A stretch of 64,000 nucleotides of DNA, from assembly GCF_032598905.1 (NCBI RefSeq), contig NZ_CP122458.1, positions 7,465,001-7,529,000 on the forward strand, given 5' to 3'. The translations under genes and the position numbers were made by a program. The notes beneath the pieces were generated by a model that saw only the letters and a program-made list of their open reading frames with translations, was not told the DNA's origin and did no database searches. Shown one piece after another: positions 17,837-26,947 of this stretch. Origin of the DNA: Streptomyces sp. 11x1 (GTDB lineage: Bacteria > Actinomycetota > Actinomycetes > Streptomycetales > Streptomycetaceae). Positions within the stretch are counted from its first letter, which is position 1, and each line of letters begins with the position of its first letter.

Positions 17837-19123
17837 ATGAAGTCTGGCAGCAAGCCGCACAAGGGCCGCCGTCGCAAGGCGCGCCCGCAGCGCCGCACCA
17901 CCCGTCCGCAGTTCCTGACGGTGGCGGCGCTCCTCGTGGTGGCCTCCCTGGTCGGCGGCTACCTGGTGCTGAACCGGTCGGCCGACACCGCGCCGACCGC
18001 TTCGTCGGCCGGCGGCGGCAGCGACAAGGGGACCACCAGGAAGGAACCCGTCTGGGACGGCAAGACCAAGGTCATCGGTGACGGCTCCACCTCCTACACC
18101 GGCCCGCAGAAGGGCCGGTTGAAGGCCGTGCCGCTCAAGAAGGGCGAGAAGCCGCCGCAGTTCGTCGTCTTCTCCTGGGACGGCGCGCTGGCGGGCGACG
18201 ACAACCTCTTCGATCACTACCGCGAGATGGCGAAGAAGTACGACGCCCACATGACGTTCTTCCTCACCGGCATCTATCTGCTGCCCAAGGAGAAGCGGGA
18301 CCTCTACGACCCGCCGCAGCACGACAAGGGCGCCGCCGCGATCAGCTACCCCACCGACGAGCACATCCGCACCACCCTGGCGGAGCTCGGCGAGGCGTGG
18401 AAGGAGGGCAACGAGATAGGCACCCACTTCAACGGCCACTTCTGCGGGAAGAAGGGCGGCGGCGACTGGAGCGTCGCGGAGTGGAAGCAGGAGATCAAGG
18501 AGTTCAACTCCTTCCTCGCCAACTGGAAGACCAACACCGGCGCCACCGATCTCGACCCGCTGCCCTTCACCGTCGACGCCGTCAAGGGCGGCCGCGCGCC
18601 CTGTCTGGAGGGTCAGGAGAGCCTCGTCAAGGCCGTCAAGGACTTCGGCTACCGCTACGACGCCAGCTCTCCGGGCGCCTTCCAGGTGTGGCCGGGCAAG
18701 AAGAACGGCATCTGGGACTTCCCGCTGCAGATGCTCCCGTACAACGACGAGTACCAGGCCCTGTCGATGGACTTCAACTTCCTCTACAACCAGTCCGAGG
18801 GCAAGACCGACGGTGATCCGGCCATGTACCCGACCTGGCAGCAGGAGACCATCGACACCTACATGGCCGGCTTCAACCGCGTGTACTACGGCAGCCGGGC
18901 GCCCCTGTTCATCGGCAACCACTTCGAGCAGTGGAACGGCGGCATCTACATGAACGCGGTGGACGAGGTCATCAAGACCGTGTGCGTGAAGAAGGACGTG
19001 AAGTGCGTGTCCTTCGACGAACTCGCCGACTGGATGGACGTCCAGTCGCCGGAGACCCTGGCGAACCTGCGCGGACTCGACCCGGCCCAGGCACCGGCCG
19101 ACTGGGCATCGGTCGTGAAATAG
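17837..19123 (+). CDS. Membrane-anchored NodB-like polysaccharide deacetylase homologue
   Basis: 428 residues. A basic N-terminus is followed by a TM/signal-anchor (FLTVAALLVVASLVGGYLVL, about residues 29-48), a Ser/Gly-rich linker and an extracellular domain. PPQFVVFSWDGALAG (about residue 112) sits where NodB enzymes have TFDDG, so one of the two aspartates is missing. GTHFNGHFCG (about residue 195) matches the H-x3-4-H metal motif. GYRYDASSPG (about residue 275) and FIGNHFEQWNGG match the later blocks. It follows the PBP by 47 bp on the same strand, suggesting a joint role in the cell wall. Activity is uncertain because of the missing Asp. Confidence 0.8.
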   Translation: MKSGSKPHKGRRRKARPQRRTTRPQFLTVAALLVVASLVGGYLVLNRSADTAPTASSAGGGSDKGTTRKEPVWDGKTKVIGDGSTSYTGPQKGRLKAVPLKKGEKPPQFVVFSWDGALAGDDNLFDHYREMAKKYDAHMTFFLTGIYLLPKEKRDLYDPPQHDKGAAAISYPTDEHIRTTLAELGEAWKEGNEIGTHFNGHFCGKKGGGDWSVAEWKQEIKEFNSFLANWKTNTGATDLDPLPFTVDAVKGGRAPCLEGQESLVKAVKDFGYRYDASSPGAFQVWPGKKNGIWDFPLQMLPYNDEYQALSMDFNFLYNQSEGKTDGDPAMYPTWQQETIDTYMAGFNRVYYGSRAPLFIGNHFEQWNGGIYMNAVDEVIKTVCVKKDVKCVSFDELADWMDVQSPETLANLRGLDPAQAPADWASVVK

Positions 19124-19238
19124 CCCCACAGATACCCGTGTTGCTCACTTGTTACACCCCCCGGCCTCACTTTGCTTGAGGAGGTCATGTAAAGATTCGA
19201 GCCCGGGTACGACCAACTCGGGGTCAAGGAGATTCCCA

Positions 19239-20381
19239 GTGAGATCAAGGATGTTGAGCCTCGCAGGCTCGACCCTCGCGGCGGCCGTCGTGGCCTCCGC
19301 GCTGCTGCCCGTCGCCGCGGCCAACGCCGCCGCGTCGACGCCCAAGGTCACGAAGGCGACCAAGGACGCCTTCGGTCGCGTCGCGGACAACGTGCTCACC
19401 GACCGTACGGCCGTGCTGCTCGGCAGCAAGGCCGCGCGCAAGTCGCTGAAGCCGACCGGCGGCGTCAAGCTGTCCGCCGGCCAGAAGAAGGCCGAGGACG
19501 GCAAGCTGTCCGCCCTGAAGGACACCAGGTCCCGCCTGGCGTCCCTGGGCGAGGCCTACACGTCGGCCGACACGAAGGTCACCGTCGACAGCGCCAAGGT
19601 CAAGGGCAAGAAGGCCACGGTCAAGGTCACCGAGACCACGACCCTGAAGTACAAGAAGATACGCGGCGACGAGCCCGCCTCCACGGGCTTCGACGCGCAC
19701 CACGTGCTCACCTTCACCGCCCAGGCGAACGGCACCTGGCAGCTCACCGCGATGCGCTCCACGGACGGTGGCGCCCCGCGGATCAACGAGCCCGCCGCCG
19801 CGACCGCGGACGCCAAGCTCAGCCGTACGCCGATGGCCATCATCAGCGCGCCCAAGGCGGCCACGACGCGCAACCCCGCCCCCAAGCCGAAGACGCTCAC
19901 GGGCGGCGCCTACAACTACAGGGCGATGGCGACGTACACCGAGCAGTACTGGAAGAACTACAACCCGGCGTACCGCAAGTACAACTCGCTCGGCGGCGAC
20001 TGCACCAACTACCTCAGCCAGGGACTCCTGGCGGGTGGCTGGAAGCAGATCTCCACGGTCACGCCGGAGGAGTACGACACCTGGTACTACGCCTCCAACG
20101 GCACCGCGGACGCCTGGATCGGCGTGAACGAGTGGTCCTGGTTCACCCAGACCGCCAAGCGGACCACCCCGCTCGCCAACGTCTACCAGATGGACATCGG
20201 CGACGTGCTCCAGGTCGACTTCAACAGGGACGGGTCCAAGGACCACTCCATGATGACGACCTACCGCAGCGCCAGCGGTGTCCCGTACCTGACGTACCAC
20301 GACGCGGACACCTACCGCCGTTCGGTCGCGAGCATCATCGCCTCGTACCCGGGCGCGAACTACTACGCGTACCGCACCTGA
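19239..20381 (+). CDS. Secreted putative amidase (Amidase_6, NlpC/P60-like fold)
   Basis: 380 residues. A signal peptide (MRSRMLSLAGSTLAAAVV ... AAANAAAS, cleavage about residue 32) and a long Lys-rich domain (to about residue 190) are followed by a C-terminal Amidase_6 domain. This starts NYRAMATYTEQYWKNYNP, has the catalytic Cys block GGDCTNYLSQGLLAGGW (about residue 252) and the His block GSKDHSMMTTYR (about residue 335). Likely acts on cell-wall or secreted peptides. GTG at 19239 has AAGGAG eight bases upstream. Confidence 0.88.
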   Translation: MRSRMLSLAGSTLAAAVVASALLPVAAANAAASTPKVTKATKDAFGRVADNVLTDRTAVLLGSKAARKSLKPTGGVKLSAGQKKAEDGKLSALKDTRSRLASLGEAYTSADTKVTVDSAKVKGKKATVKVTETTTLKYKKIRGDEPASTGFDAHHVLTFTAQANGTWQLTAMRSTDGGAPRINEPAAATADAKLSRTPMAIISAPKAATTRNPAPKPKTLTGGAYNYRAMATYTEQYWKNYNPAYRKYNSLGGDCTNYLSQGLLAGGWKQISTVTPEEYDTWYYASNGTADAWIGVNEWSWFTQTAKRTTPLANVYQMDIGDVLQVDFNRDGSKDHSMMTTYRSASGVPYLTYHDADTYRRSVASIIASYPGANYYAYRT

Positions 20382-20400
20382 GCCCAGCCCTCACGGTGCC

Positions 20401-21054
20401 TCAGCCGGCGCCCTTCCCGTCCGTGTCCGAGTCCGATCCGGTCTCCGCCGCGGCATCGGGGAGGGCGTCGGCCCGTTCCAGCTTCGCCATCCCCGCGCCG
20501 GCCTTGCGCCGCGTCTCGCGCTCCGCCTCCTCAGGGTGGCGGGCCCGCCAGTACGGATTGTCGTGCGGCAACGCCGTGCCGACCCTGCCGTACATCCCGA
20601 ACGTCATCAGCAGAATCCCGACGACGAAGCTGAACAGGACGTTCTGGATGCGGAACGCCAGGAAGTTGGAGTCGGTGTCCAGCAGGGCCATGTTCGCGAA
20701 GCCGCTCAGGATGAACAGGACGCCCAGGGTCATGTTCAGCGTGGAGGCGAAGTTGCCGCCGATCACCATGCCGACGAGCAGCAGCAGCCCCACGGCGATC
20801 GACAGGACGCTCAGCGTGCCGTTGGTGCTCAGCCCCACGACCTCGTCGCCGCCCGTGTCGAACCAGCCCACCTTGTCGATGAGCCCCAGGATGCCGAAGA
20901 CGAGCAGGAACAGGCCCATCAGGCCCGCCCCGATCCGGTAGACCCTGCTGAGGCGGTGGTCGACGGGCAGGTGCTCGTCGATCCTGATCCGCCGCCGGGA
21001 ACCCGCGTGCCGGCCCTTGCCCGGACGCAGTGTGTGCGTGGCGTGCGTGGCCAT
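20401..21054 (-). CDS. DUF4383 membrane protein
   Basis: 217 residues with four hydrophobic segments between residues 40 and 160 (GLMGLFLLVFGILGLIDKVGW, LSVLSIAVGLLLLVGMVIGG, LNMTLGVLFILSGFANMAL, NVLFSFVVGILLMTFGMYG). The charged C-terminal tail resembles DUF4383. Function unknown. The start is supported by GGGAGG upstream. It is convergent with the amidase gene, with only 19 bp between stop codons. Confidence 0.85.
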   Translation of the reverse strand: MATHATHTLRPGKGRHAGSRRRIRIDEHLPVDHRLSRVYRIGAGLMGLFLLVFGILGLIDKVGWFDTGGDEVVGLSTNGTLSVLSIAVGLLLLVGMVIGGNFASTLNMTLGVLFILSGFANMALLDTDSNFLAFRIQNVLFSFVVGILLMTFGMYGRVGTALPHDNPYWRARHPEEAERETRRKAGAGMAKLERADALPDAAAETGSDSDTDGKGAG

Positions 21055-21190
21055 GTCCGCCTCCCATCGGGCGTGCGCGGAGGCCTGCGTACCCCTTCAG
21101 CATCCGCCGGGCGGCTCCGCCGGGCAACCGGGTGCCCCGCGGTCCCGGGCCGGGTCCCGGTCCCGGCAGGGGTGGGCGGGGGCGTGCGTC

Positions 21191-23074
21191 TCAGGTCGCG
21201 CCCGCGCCGCGCTCCTTGCGGATCTGGTCCACGACCCGCGCCACCGCCTGCCGCACGGCCTCGGTCTCGGTCAGGAAGTGCCAGTAGTCCGGGTGCCGTC
21301 CCTCCAGCGTGGCGATCGCCCGGTCCAGACGTGCCACGGAGTCGTCCAGCGGGCGCGCGTGCCGCGGATCGGGCGTCGACCGCCCGGCCATGGCCAGCCG
21401 CTGCGCGTCCCGGATCGCGAACCGGGTCCGTTCGATCTCCTGCTGGGAGTCCTTCTGCACGGCGTTCAGCCGCCGCAGCCGGTCCCCGGCGGCCGAGACC
21501 GCCTCGTCGGTGTGGTTCAGCAGCGCCCTCACGGTCGACAGCAGCGAGGTCGCGTCCGGCCAGCGCTGGGCGTCCCGCGCGGCCCGCGCCTCGCGCAGCT
21601 TCAGCTGGGCCTGCTCCACGTCCCGCGCGGCCTGGTCCGGCACCTGCTGGAGGTCCTGCCAGCAGGCCGCCACGAACCGCCGCCGCAGCTCGCTCAGCAC
21701 CTGCGGCACCTGCTCGGCCCGGGTGCCCAGCGCCTCCGCGCGGGTACGCAGCGACACGAGCCGGTGGTCGATCTCGGCGGCCCTCTCCGGCAGCCGCTCG
21801 GCCTCCGCGCGCACCGCCTCCGCTTCGCGCACGACCCGGTCGGCCCGCTCCAGCGTCTCCCGGACGCCGTGCTGCCCTGCTCCCTGGTTGAGCTTGGTCA
21901 GCTCGGGGGCGAGGGCCGCGAGGCGGGCGGCGAGATCGTCGGCCTTCAGCCCCGAGCCCCGTGCGGTGTCCAACGCGTTGGAGGCGGCGAGCAGGCCCTG
22001 CCGGGCGCGCTCCACCGCCGGGGCCAGCCGGGCCAGCTGGGTCTCGGCCTTGTCGAGCAGTGGCCCGAGCCCCTGGGCGAACCGGTCCAGCTCCTGCTTG
22101 ACCCGGTCCAGCTCGGTCCTCGCGGTCGTCAGCTCGGTGCGGGCCCGGGCAGCCGCGGACGCCTCCAGGTCGTCGCGGTCCAGGTCATGGGCGTCGACGG
22201 CGTTGATGTACTGGTGGCTGACCTCGTCGATCCGCCGCCCCAGCGCCTCGAAGCCCTCGGCCGCGCGACGGGCGCCCGGGGAGTCGTCCACCGCTGTGAT
22301 CGTCTCTATGGAGATCCGCAGATCCCGCTGCGCGGTGTCCAGCTCGTAGAACGCGGCCGCCGCGGCGTCCTTCGCCGCCTGCGCCTCCGCCCGCTGTCCC
22401 TCGGCCCGCCCCCCGAACCACCGCCGCGTCCCGCCTCCGGCGAACGCCGCGGGCAGTACGACGAGGGCGACGAGGGGAAGGGCGAGCAGCACGGCACCGT
22501 CGCGGACGGCCGACCGCCGCCGGCCTCTCGGGGGCCGGGGCGAGGGGCTCTGGGGCTGCCGCGCGGCGCCGCTGTTCGCCCGGCGCGGCGCGGGGCCGCT
22601 CGTCGGATGCGACGTGGCGGGGGCCACCGGCCGTGGCGGGGGCCCGTCGTGGGGTGCCGCTGGTGGGGGTGCGGGGTCGGTGGCCGCATCGGGGGCCGGG
22701 TCGGCGGCCGGTCGTGGTGCACCGCTCCGGGGTTGCCAACTGCTTGCCGGGGAGTGCGTACGAGGGTGGATTAGCTCGATCGTGTGGTGATCGGCTTCCG
22801 GGCTTGCGGCGGTGTGGGCTGTTCGGGCCACGGTGAGCGGGCGATCTGGGACACCGGGAACGGAGCCGGCGTGCGGAGCCCCCTTTCCTCCGGAGAGAAG
22901 GTCAGGGGCCTCTCCGTCGCCCTCTGTCCGTACCCACCTGGCCAGGTCGTGAGGGAACCGGCCTCCCGGGATCGGACCACGTACAGGATGCGTGTCGCCG
23001 CCCCGGGGCTGAGTACGCCGGGGACCAGTACGCCCAAGACCGTTCGGGGCGTGCGGCTGGGCGGACTCACTCAT
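21191..23074 (-). CDS. Coiled-coil membrane protein, function unknown
   Basis: About 627 residues. A Pro/Ala-rich disordered N-terminus (to about residue 205) is followed by one TM segment (DGAVLLALPLVALVVLPAAFAGG) and then about 400 residues of Ala/Glu/Arg/Leu-rich heptads predicted to form long coiled coils (for example ARTELTTARTELDRVKQELD). No enzymatic motif is recognised. The start is uncertain: the ATG at 23074 (MSESAQPHAP) has only a weak ribosome site, and the N-terminal 150 residues have less typical codon use. It may organise the envelope or cytoskeleton, but that is speculation. Confidence 0.7.
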   Translation of the reverse strand: MSESAQPHAPNGLGRTGPRRTQPRGGDTHPVRGPIPGGRFPHDLARWVRTEGDGEAPDLLSGGKGAPHAGSVPGVPDRPLTVARTAHTAASPEADHHTIELIHPRTHSPASSWQPRSGAPRPAADPAPDAATDPAPPPAAPHDGPPPRPVAPATSHPTSGPAPRRANSGAARQPQSPSPRPPRGRRRSAVRDGAVLLALPLVALVVLPAAFAGGGTRRWFGGRAEGQRAEAQAAKDAAAAAFYELDTAQRDLRISIETITAVDDSPGARRAAEGFEALGRRIDEVSHQYINAVDAHDLDRDDLEASAAARARTELTTARTELDRVKQELDRFAQGLGPLLDKAETQLARLAPAVERARQGLLAASNALDTARGSGLKADDLAARLAALAPELTKLNQGAGQHGVRETLERADRVVREAEAVRAEAERLPERAAEIDHRLVSLRTRAEALGTRAEQVPQVLSELRRRFVAACWQDLQQVPDQAARDVEQAQLKLREARAARDAQRWPDATSLLSTVRALLNHTDEAVSAAGDRLRRLNAVQKDSQQEIERTRFAIRDAQRLAMAGRSTPDPRHARPLDDSVARLDRAIATLEGRHPDYWHFLTETEAVRQAVARVVDQIRKERGAGAT

Positions 23075-23174
23075 GCTCAGTCCCCAGGAACGGTTGTTGT
23101 GCGCTCGGCACAAACGGTGTGTACGGCTCTGCCGGTGTCGCCGTCACTTCCCTCTCCCGTGCTGTCATCCACCC

Positions 23175-23201
23175 TGACCGGTGCCATTCTCCCACCGGTC
23201 A
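23175..23201. promoter_or_regulatory. Inverted repeat TGACCGGT-N11-ACCGGTCA
   Basis: Perfect 8-bp arms at 23175-23182 and 23194-23201. It lies after the DUF4097 gene stop and about 100 bases upstream of the coiled-coil protein start (both minus strand). It could be a terminator of the lipoprotein gene or an operator; no poly-U follows on the minus strand. Confidence 0.45.
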
Positions 23202-23246
23202 AGGACGAAAACACGGGCCGAGCGGTTCGAGGTTGACGGTCGCCCG

Positions 23247-24086
23247 TCAGTCGACAGTGCGGACCGTCACCGAACCGTCCTGGGTGTGGGCGGTCACCAC
23301 ATGGGAGCTGCCCTCGTCACGGGGCACCGAGACGTCCACGGAACCGTCGTCGCTCCCGGTCTCGATCCGGTACGACGTGTCCCGCGGCAGCCCGATGCTG
23401 ATCGAACCGTCGTCGCTGCGGGACTCCACCAGGTCCGGTACGACCCCGAGTTCGAGCTTGACCGAACCGTTCTGTGTGCTCACCCTGACGCTCCGCGACG
23501 CGACCCCGAGCGCCTGCACGGAGGCGTCGTCGGTGTGCAGCTCCAACGGCCCGGAGGTGTCGCCGACCCGCACGGCACCGTCGGCCGACCGGACCTCCAG
23601 CGGCTCGGCGAACCCCTTCGCGGTCACACTCCCGTCGTCGCTGCGCACGGCGACCGCGACCCCGCGCGGAACCTCGATCCGGTGCCTTGCCGCACAGTCG
23701 GCGACCAGGCCGTCGCACTTCAGCCGCAGCTCCAGCCGGTCGTCCTCCATCTCCCAGGTCACCCGGGGCTTGCCGCCGACCATGACCCGCCCCTCGAACC
23801 ACCGGGTCACCTCCACCTCGTCCACGTCCGCCGCGACCAGTTCGAGCGCGGAGTCGTCCGAGTCGACTGTCAGCGTCCGGCCCGCCAGGGCGAAGCTCCG
23901 GTGCTCCGGGTCCCGGTCCTCCCCGGCGTCCGCCCCGCACCCGGCGACGGACGCCATGAGCACGACGGCGAGACCGGCGACCGCCCCCGCGCCCGCACGG
24001 GACCGGCGAGCCGCGCGAGCCGTACGAGCCGTACGAGCCGTACGAGCCGGGCGTGCGGTGCGTTCGGTGCGTGCGGTGCGTGTCAT
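23247..24086 (-). CDS. DUF4097-type lipoprotein (beta-helical putative adhesin fold)
   Basis: 279 residues. After an Arg/Thr-rich N-terminus comes a lipoprotein signal ending LMASVAGCGAD (lipobox VAGC). The mature part is a repetitive beta structure with recurrent S(D/A)DGSV motifs (RSDDGSVTAKG, RSADGAVRVGD, STQNGSVKLEL, RSDDGSISIGL, GSDDGSVDVSV, HTQDGSVTVRT), as in DUF4097 proteins. Likely anchored outside the membrane; role unknown. ATG at 24086 follows GGGGAGATC. The N-terminal TARTARTAR stretch is encoded by a 9-bp tandem repeat. Confidence 0.88.
   Translation of the reverse strand: MTRTARTERTARPARTARTARTARAARRSRAGAGAVAGLAVVLMASVAGCGADAGEDRDPEHRSFALAGRTLTVDSDDSALELVAADVDEVEVTRWFEGRVMVGGKPRVTWEMEDDRLELRLKCDGLVADCAARHRIEVPRGVAVAVRSDDGSVTAKGFAEPLEVRSADGAVRVGDTSGPLELHTDDASVQALGVASRSVRVSTQNGSVKLELGVVPDLVESRSDDGSISIGLPRDTSYRIETGSDDGSVDVSVPRDEGSSHVVTAHTQDGSVTVRTVD
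24016..24049 (-). repeat. 9-bp tandem repeat in the lipoprotein signal region
   Basis: GAGCCGTAC-type units repeat in phase (three full copies plus partials), encoding Thr-Ala-Arg repeats just before the hydrophobic signal segment. Length changes here would alter only the positively charged n-region. Confidence 0.6.
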
Positions 24087-24255
24087 GACGATCTCCCCTG
24101 GGCTGGTCCTCGGATGTCCTTCGACCGTACGGAGCAAGGGAGTTCGAGGGGATCCGGGTCACTCCCGGATGAGGGGTGGGGCTAGCCCCAGGGACGGCCT
24201 CGATATGGGTTTGCTGGGCACGCCCTCGGGCAATGTAGGCTGTCGACTCGTACTC

Positions 24256-24327
<72 letters not shown>

Positions 24328-24332
24328 CCGAG

Positions 24333-24373
24333 ACGAGGACCCCTGCCGTCAGCGGCCGGGGTCCTCGTGTTTT
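24333..24373 (+). terminator. Rho-independent terminator of the tRNA gene
   Basis: Stem ACGAGGACCCC (24333-24343) pairs with GGGGTCCTCGT (24358-24368), followed by GTTTT. It starts six bases after the tRNA. Confidence 0.9.
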
Positions 24374-24389
24374 CCGGGGCCCGGGTGCC

Positions 24390-24716
24390 TCAGGAGTGCC
24401 GTGCGTGCTTGAGGTGGGTGCGGGCCTCGACCCTCTCCTCCGTGGCGACCTCCGACCAGAAGCGGTGGCAGCTGACGAAGACCGCCAGTTCCCGCTCGCG
24501 CTCGCGGAGCTTCTCGACCTCGGCCTGCTCGTCGGGCGTCCAGCCTGGGGAGGCGGGGCGTTCGACCTTGCGCCAGCCGTTGTCGTCGCTGAAACCGTCC
24601 AGGGGCTCGACCGACCAGGGCAGCCGCTTCAGCAGTGCCAGGAGCTCGGCCCGGACCTGATGCAGCTCCTCCTGACCGGCGAGAAGGTCGTCTGGGAAGT
24701 CATAGGTCTTGGCCAC
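24390..24716 (-). CDS. Conserved hypothetical protein, 108 aa
   Basis: A small acidic helical protein, MAKTYDFPDDLLAGQEELHQ onward, with Trp-rich middle (LPWSVEPLDGF, NGWRKVERP, SPGWTPDEQAEVEKLRE). I do not recognise a family with a function; similar proteins are common in Streptomyces as far as I recall. It is divergent from the LysR gene and the two share the 132-bp region that holds a palindromic operator. Confidence 0.8.
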   Translation of the reverse strand: MAKTYDFPDDLLAGQEELHQVRAELLALLKRLPWSVEPLDGFSDDNGWRKVERPASPGWTPDEQAEVEKLRERERELAVFVSCHRFWSEVATEERVEARTHLKHARHS

Positions 24717-24814
24717 ACGGCAATGGTACGCCTGTTCGAATTTGGGATGCGAGTTCCTTCGGGCATTTTCCGGAGGGAGAGATTCAGGAGGGATTCAGGA
24801 GGGGCGGGTCCCCT

Positions 24815-24838
24815 ATACCCAAGCTCGACCTTGGGTAT
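24815..24838 (+). promoter_or_regulatory. Palindromic operator upstream of the LysR gene
   Basis: ATACCCAAG-N6-CTTGGGTAT, perfect 9-bp arms (24815-24823 and 24830-24838), ends 10 bases before the LysR start. It fits a LysR-type autoregulatory site in the shared promoter with the divergent 108-aa gene. Just upstream is a short direct repeat of GATTCAGGAGG (24781 and 24792). Confidence 0.7.
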
Positions 24839-24848
24839 CTTCCTCGTC

Positions 24849-25775
24849 ATGACCCTCGATGATCTCCGTGTCTTCGTCGCCGTCTGCCGGGCCGGAAGCC
24901 TCAGCGCGGTGGCCCGGGAGCTGGGGTGCACCCAGTCGGCGGTGAGCCAGCACGTGCGGCGGCTGGAGCGGGAGGTCGGGGTCGGTCTGGTGGAGCGGCA
25001 GGCCCGAGGGGTCGTGCCCACCCGGGCCGGCCGGGTCCTCCAGGAGGCGGCGGCCGAGGGCATCACCGGGCTCGACCTGGCGCTGCGTCGGCTGGCCGAG
25101 ATGGTGCGCGGTGACGGCGGCGTCGTACGGATCGCCACCGGCGGCACGACCGTGCGGCACTTCATGACGCAGGGCATCGTCGATTTCCGGCGCTCGTACC
25201 CGGATGTGGGCCTGGAGTTCCAGACCGTGCGGTCGAGCGCCGGGTGCTGTGACGCGCTGGCCGACCCGTCCCGGGACCTCGACCTCTCCTGGCTGACCCT
25301 GGGGCCCGCCGTCCGGGGCATCGAACAGCGGGCCGTGGCGGAACTGCCCTGGGTGCTCGCCGTGCGGGCCGACGACGAACTCGCCGGGCGGGAGCGGGTG
25401 GAGGGCCGCGAGCTGGACGGGATGCGGCTGATCGGGCTGCCGGAGAACTCCACCTCCTACGCCCATCTCGGCGCCGCCTACCGGGAGTTGGGCATCTCCG
25501 TCAGCTCCTCCGGGGCCGGGGTCGCCGACTGGGACACCGCCATCCTGCTCGCCGAGCTCGGCGTCGGCCACGCCGTGGTCCCCGCGCTCCCGGGCTGGAC
25601 GGGCCCAGGCCACCCCGGGCTCCGCTTCGTCCCGGTCCCCGACCTGCCCCCGCTCACCGTCGGATGGGCCGTACGGCGCTGGGACGCCCTGTCACCACCG
25701 GCCCGCGCCTTCGCCGACACGGTGGCGCGGCACGCGGTACGGGTGGGGGGTGGGGTGCGGGCGGTGGAGGGGTGA
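24849..25775 (+). CDS. LysR-family transcriptional regulator
   Basis: 308 residues. The N-terminal winged helix reads MTLDDLRVFVAVCRAGSLSA then ELGCTQSAVSQHVRRLEREVG and PTRAGRVLQEAA. The effector-binding domain starts VVRIATGGTTVRHFM (about residue 92). The ATG at 24849 is chosen because it begins the standard LysR motif; the long frame upstream runs antisense to the 108-aa gene and into the tRNA. A palindrome 10 bases upstream suggests autoregulation. Its target may be itself, the divergent gene or the ketopantoate reductase convergent with it. Confidence 0.93.
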   Translation: MTLDDLRVFVAVCRAGSLSAVARELGCTQSAVSQHVRRLEREVGVGLVERQARGVVPTRAGRVLQEAAAEGITGLDLALRRLAEMVRGDGGVVRIATGGTTVRHFMTQGIVDFRRSYPDVGLEFQTVRSSAGCCDALADPSRDLDLSWLTLGPAVRGIEQRAVAELPWVLAVRADDELAGRERVEGRELDGMRLIGLPENSTSYAHLGAAYRELGISVSSSGAGVADWDTAILLAELGVGHAVVPALPGWTGPGHPGLRFVPVPDLPPLTVGWAVRRWDALSPPARAFADTVARHAVRVGGGVRAVEG

Positions 25776-25836
25776 GGTGGCGATCCGGCCGGGTTCCGGC
25801 TGGGGCTTCGCCCGTACAGTGGTTCGCCGGTCGGGG

Positions 25837-26760
25837 TCACCCGGCCGTGCGTCGCTCCTCCGTCGCCCGTAGGTCCGCCACCACCTCCGTGGCCACCGGC
25901 ACCGGTACACCGTGACGTTCGGCCGTACGGAGCAACGCGCCGCCGATCGCGTCCAGTTCGAGAGGGCGGCCGGTCTCCGCGTCGCGTTGCATGGACGATC
26001 TGGTGGCGGGCGGGAAGGCGTCGTAGCGGCGGAGGGTCTCGGCCGGGTCGACGGGGGCGCCGGCCGCCGTGGCGACCGCGGCCGTCTCCTCGACCAGGGC
26101 GGTCAGCTCCTCGCGGTGGCGGGTGCGGATCTCGCCGAGAGGCAGGGCGTGGCGGGTCGTGAGCAGGGCGAACGGGGCCAGGAAGGACATCTTCGCCCAC
26201 AGTACGGCCGTCTCGTCCGGGAGGACGCGGGTGCTCACGCCCGCCCATTCCAGGGCCCCGGCAAGGGAGTTGAGGCGGGCGCGCGGGACGCCGTCGCCGG
26301 TCAGGTCGACCTCCGCGAACGGGCTGCCGTGTTCGATGACGCCCGGGGCGACGCGGGTCGACTCGACGCGGATGGTGGCGGGGGCGACGGCCACGGCGTC
26401 GCCGTAGTGGGCGCGGAGGTGTGCCGGGTGTTCCACGCCGTTCAGGAACGGTACGACCAGGGTGTCGGGGGTCAGGGAGGCGGCCGGGAGGCGGTCCAGG
26501 GAGGCCGCCAGGGTGGTGTGCTTGACCGTGATCAGGGCCGCGTCGACCTGTTCGCGGAGTTCGGGCGCGGTCTCGACGCGGGCGGTGAAGTCGCCGAAGC
26601 GGCCGCGCCTGACCTGGATGCCGTCCTTCTCCAGGGTCTCGGCGGTCCGTTCGCCGGCCAGGCAGATCACGCGGTGGCCGGCGCGGGCCAGCAGGGCGGC
26701 CAGCAGTCCGCCCACGCCTCCGGGGCCCAGTACCGCCACCGTGAGCCGTTCGTTCGTCAT
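25837..26760 (-). CDS. panE: 2-dehydropantoate 2-reductase (ketopantoate reductase family)
   Basis: 307 residues. N-terminal Rossmann motif VLGPGGVGGLLAALLARAGH (residues 9-28), then LITVKHTTL and VVPFLNGVEHP. The C-terminal domain has LWAKMSFLAPF, whose Lys is the expected catalytic residue, and ELDAIGGALLRTAERHGVPVP. NADPH-dependent reduction of ketopantoate to pantoate (CoA pathway) is the family reaction; paralogues may reduce other 2-oxo acids. ATG at 26760 follows GAGGGGACG. The frame remains open for 2 kb upstream but that part is a shadow. Confidence 0.9.
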   Translation of the reverse strand: MTNERLTVAVLGPGGVGGLLAALLARAGHRVICLAGERTAETLEKDGIQVRRGRFGDFTARVETAPELREQVDAALITVKHTTLAASLDRLPAASLTPDTLVVPFLNGVEHPAHLRAHYGDAVAVAPATIRVESTRVAPGVIEHGSPFAEVDLTGDGVPRARLNSLAGALEWAGVSTRVLPDETAVLWAKMSFLAPFALLTTRHALPLGEIRTRHREELTALVEETAAVATAAGAPVDPAETLRRYDAFPPATRSSMQRDAETGRPLELDAIGGALLRTAERHGVPVPVATEVVADLRATEERRTAG

Positions 26761-26947
26761 CGTCCCCTCGTTTCCGCCGGGTGGGTCGAGCCGGCTTCGG
26801 TGATGATCACAAAGGGGGAGGGTGCAGTCAATCCTCGGAGGAACTTGCTGATGCCCAAGGATTCGCTTGGGTTTGGGGGAAGGCCCCCGGTGACCTGCTG
26901 TCTTCGCGGGGCTGGGGTTGGGCGGGGGTTCGCGGGAGACTGGGGGC

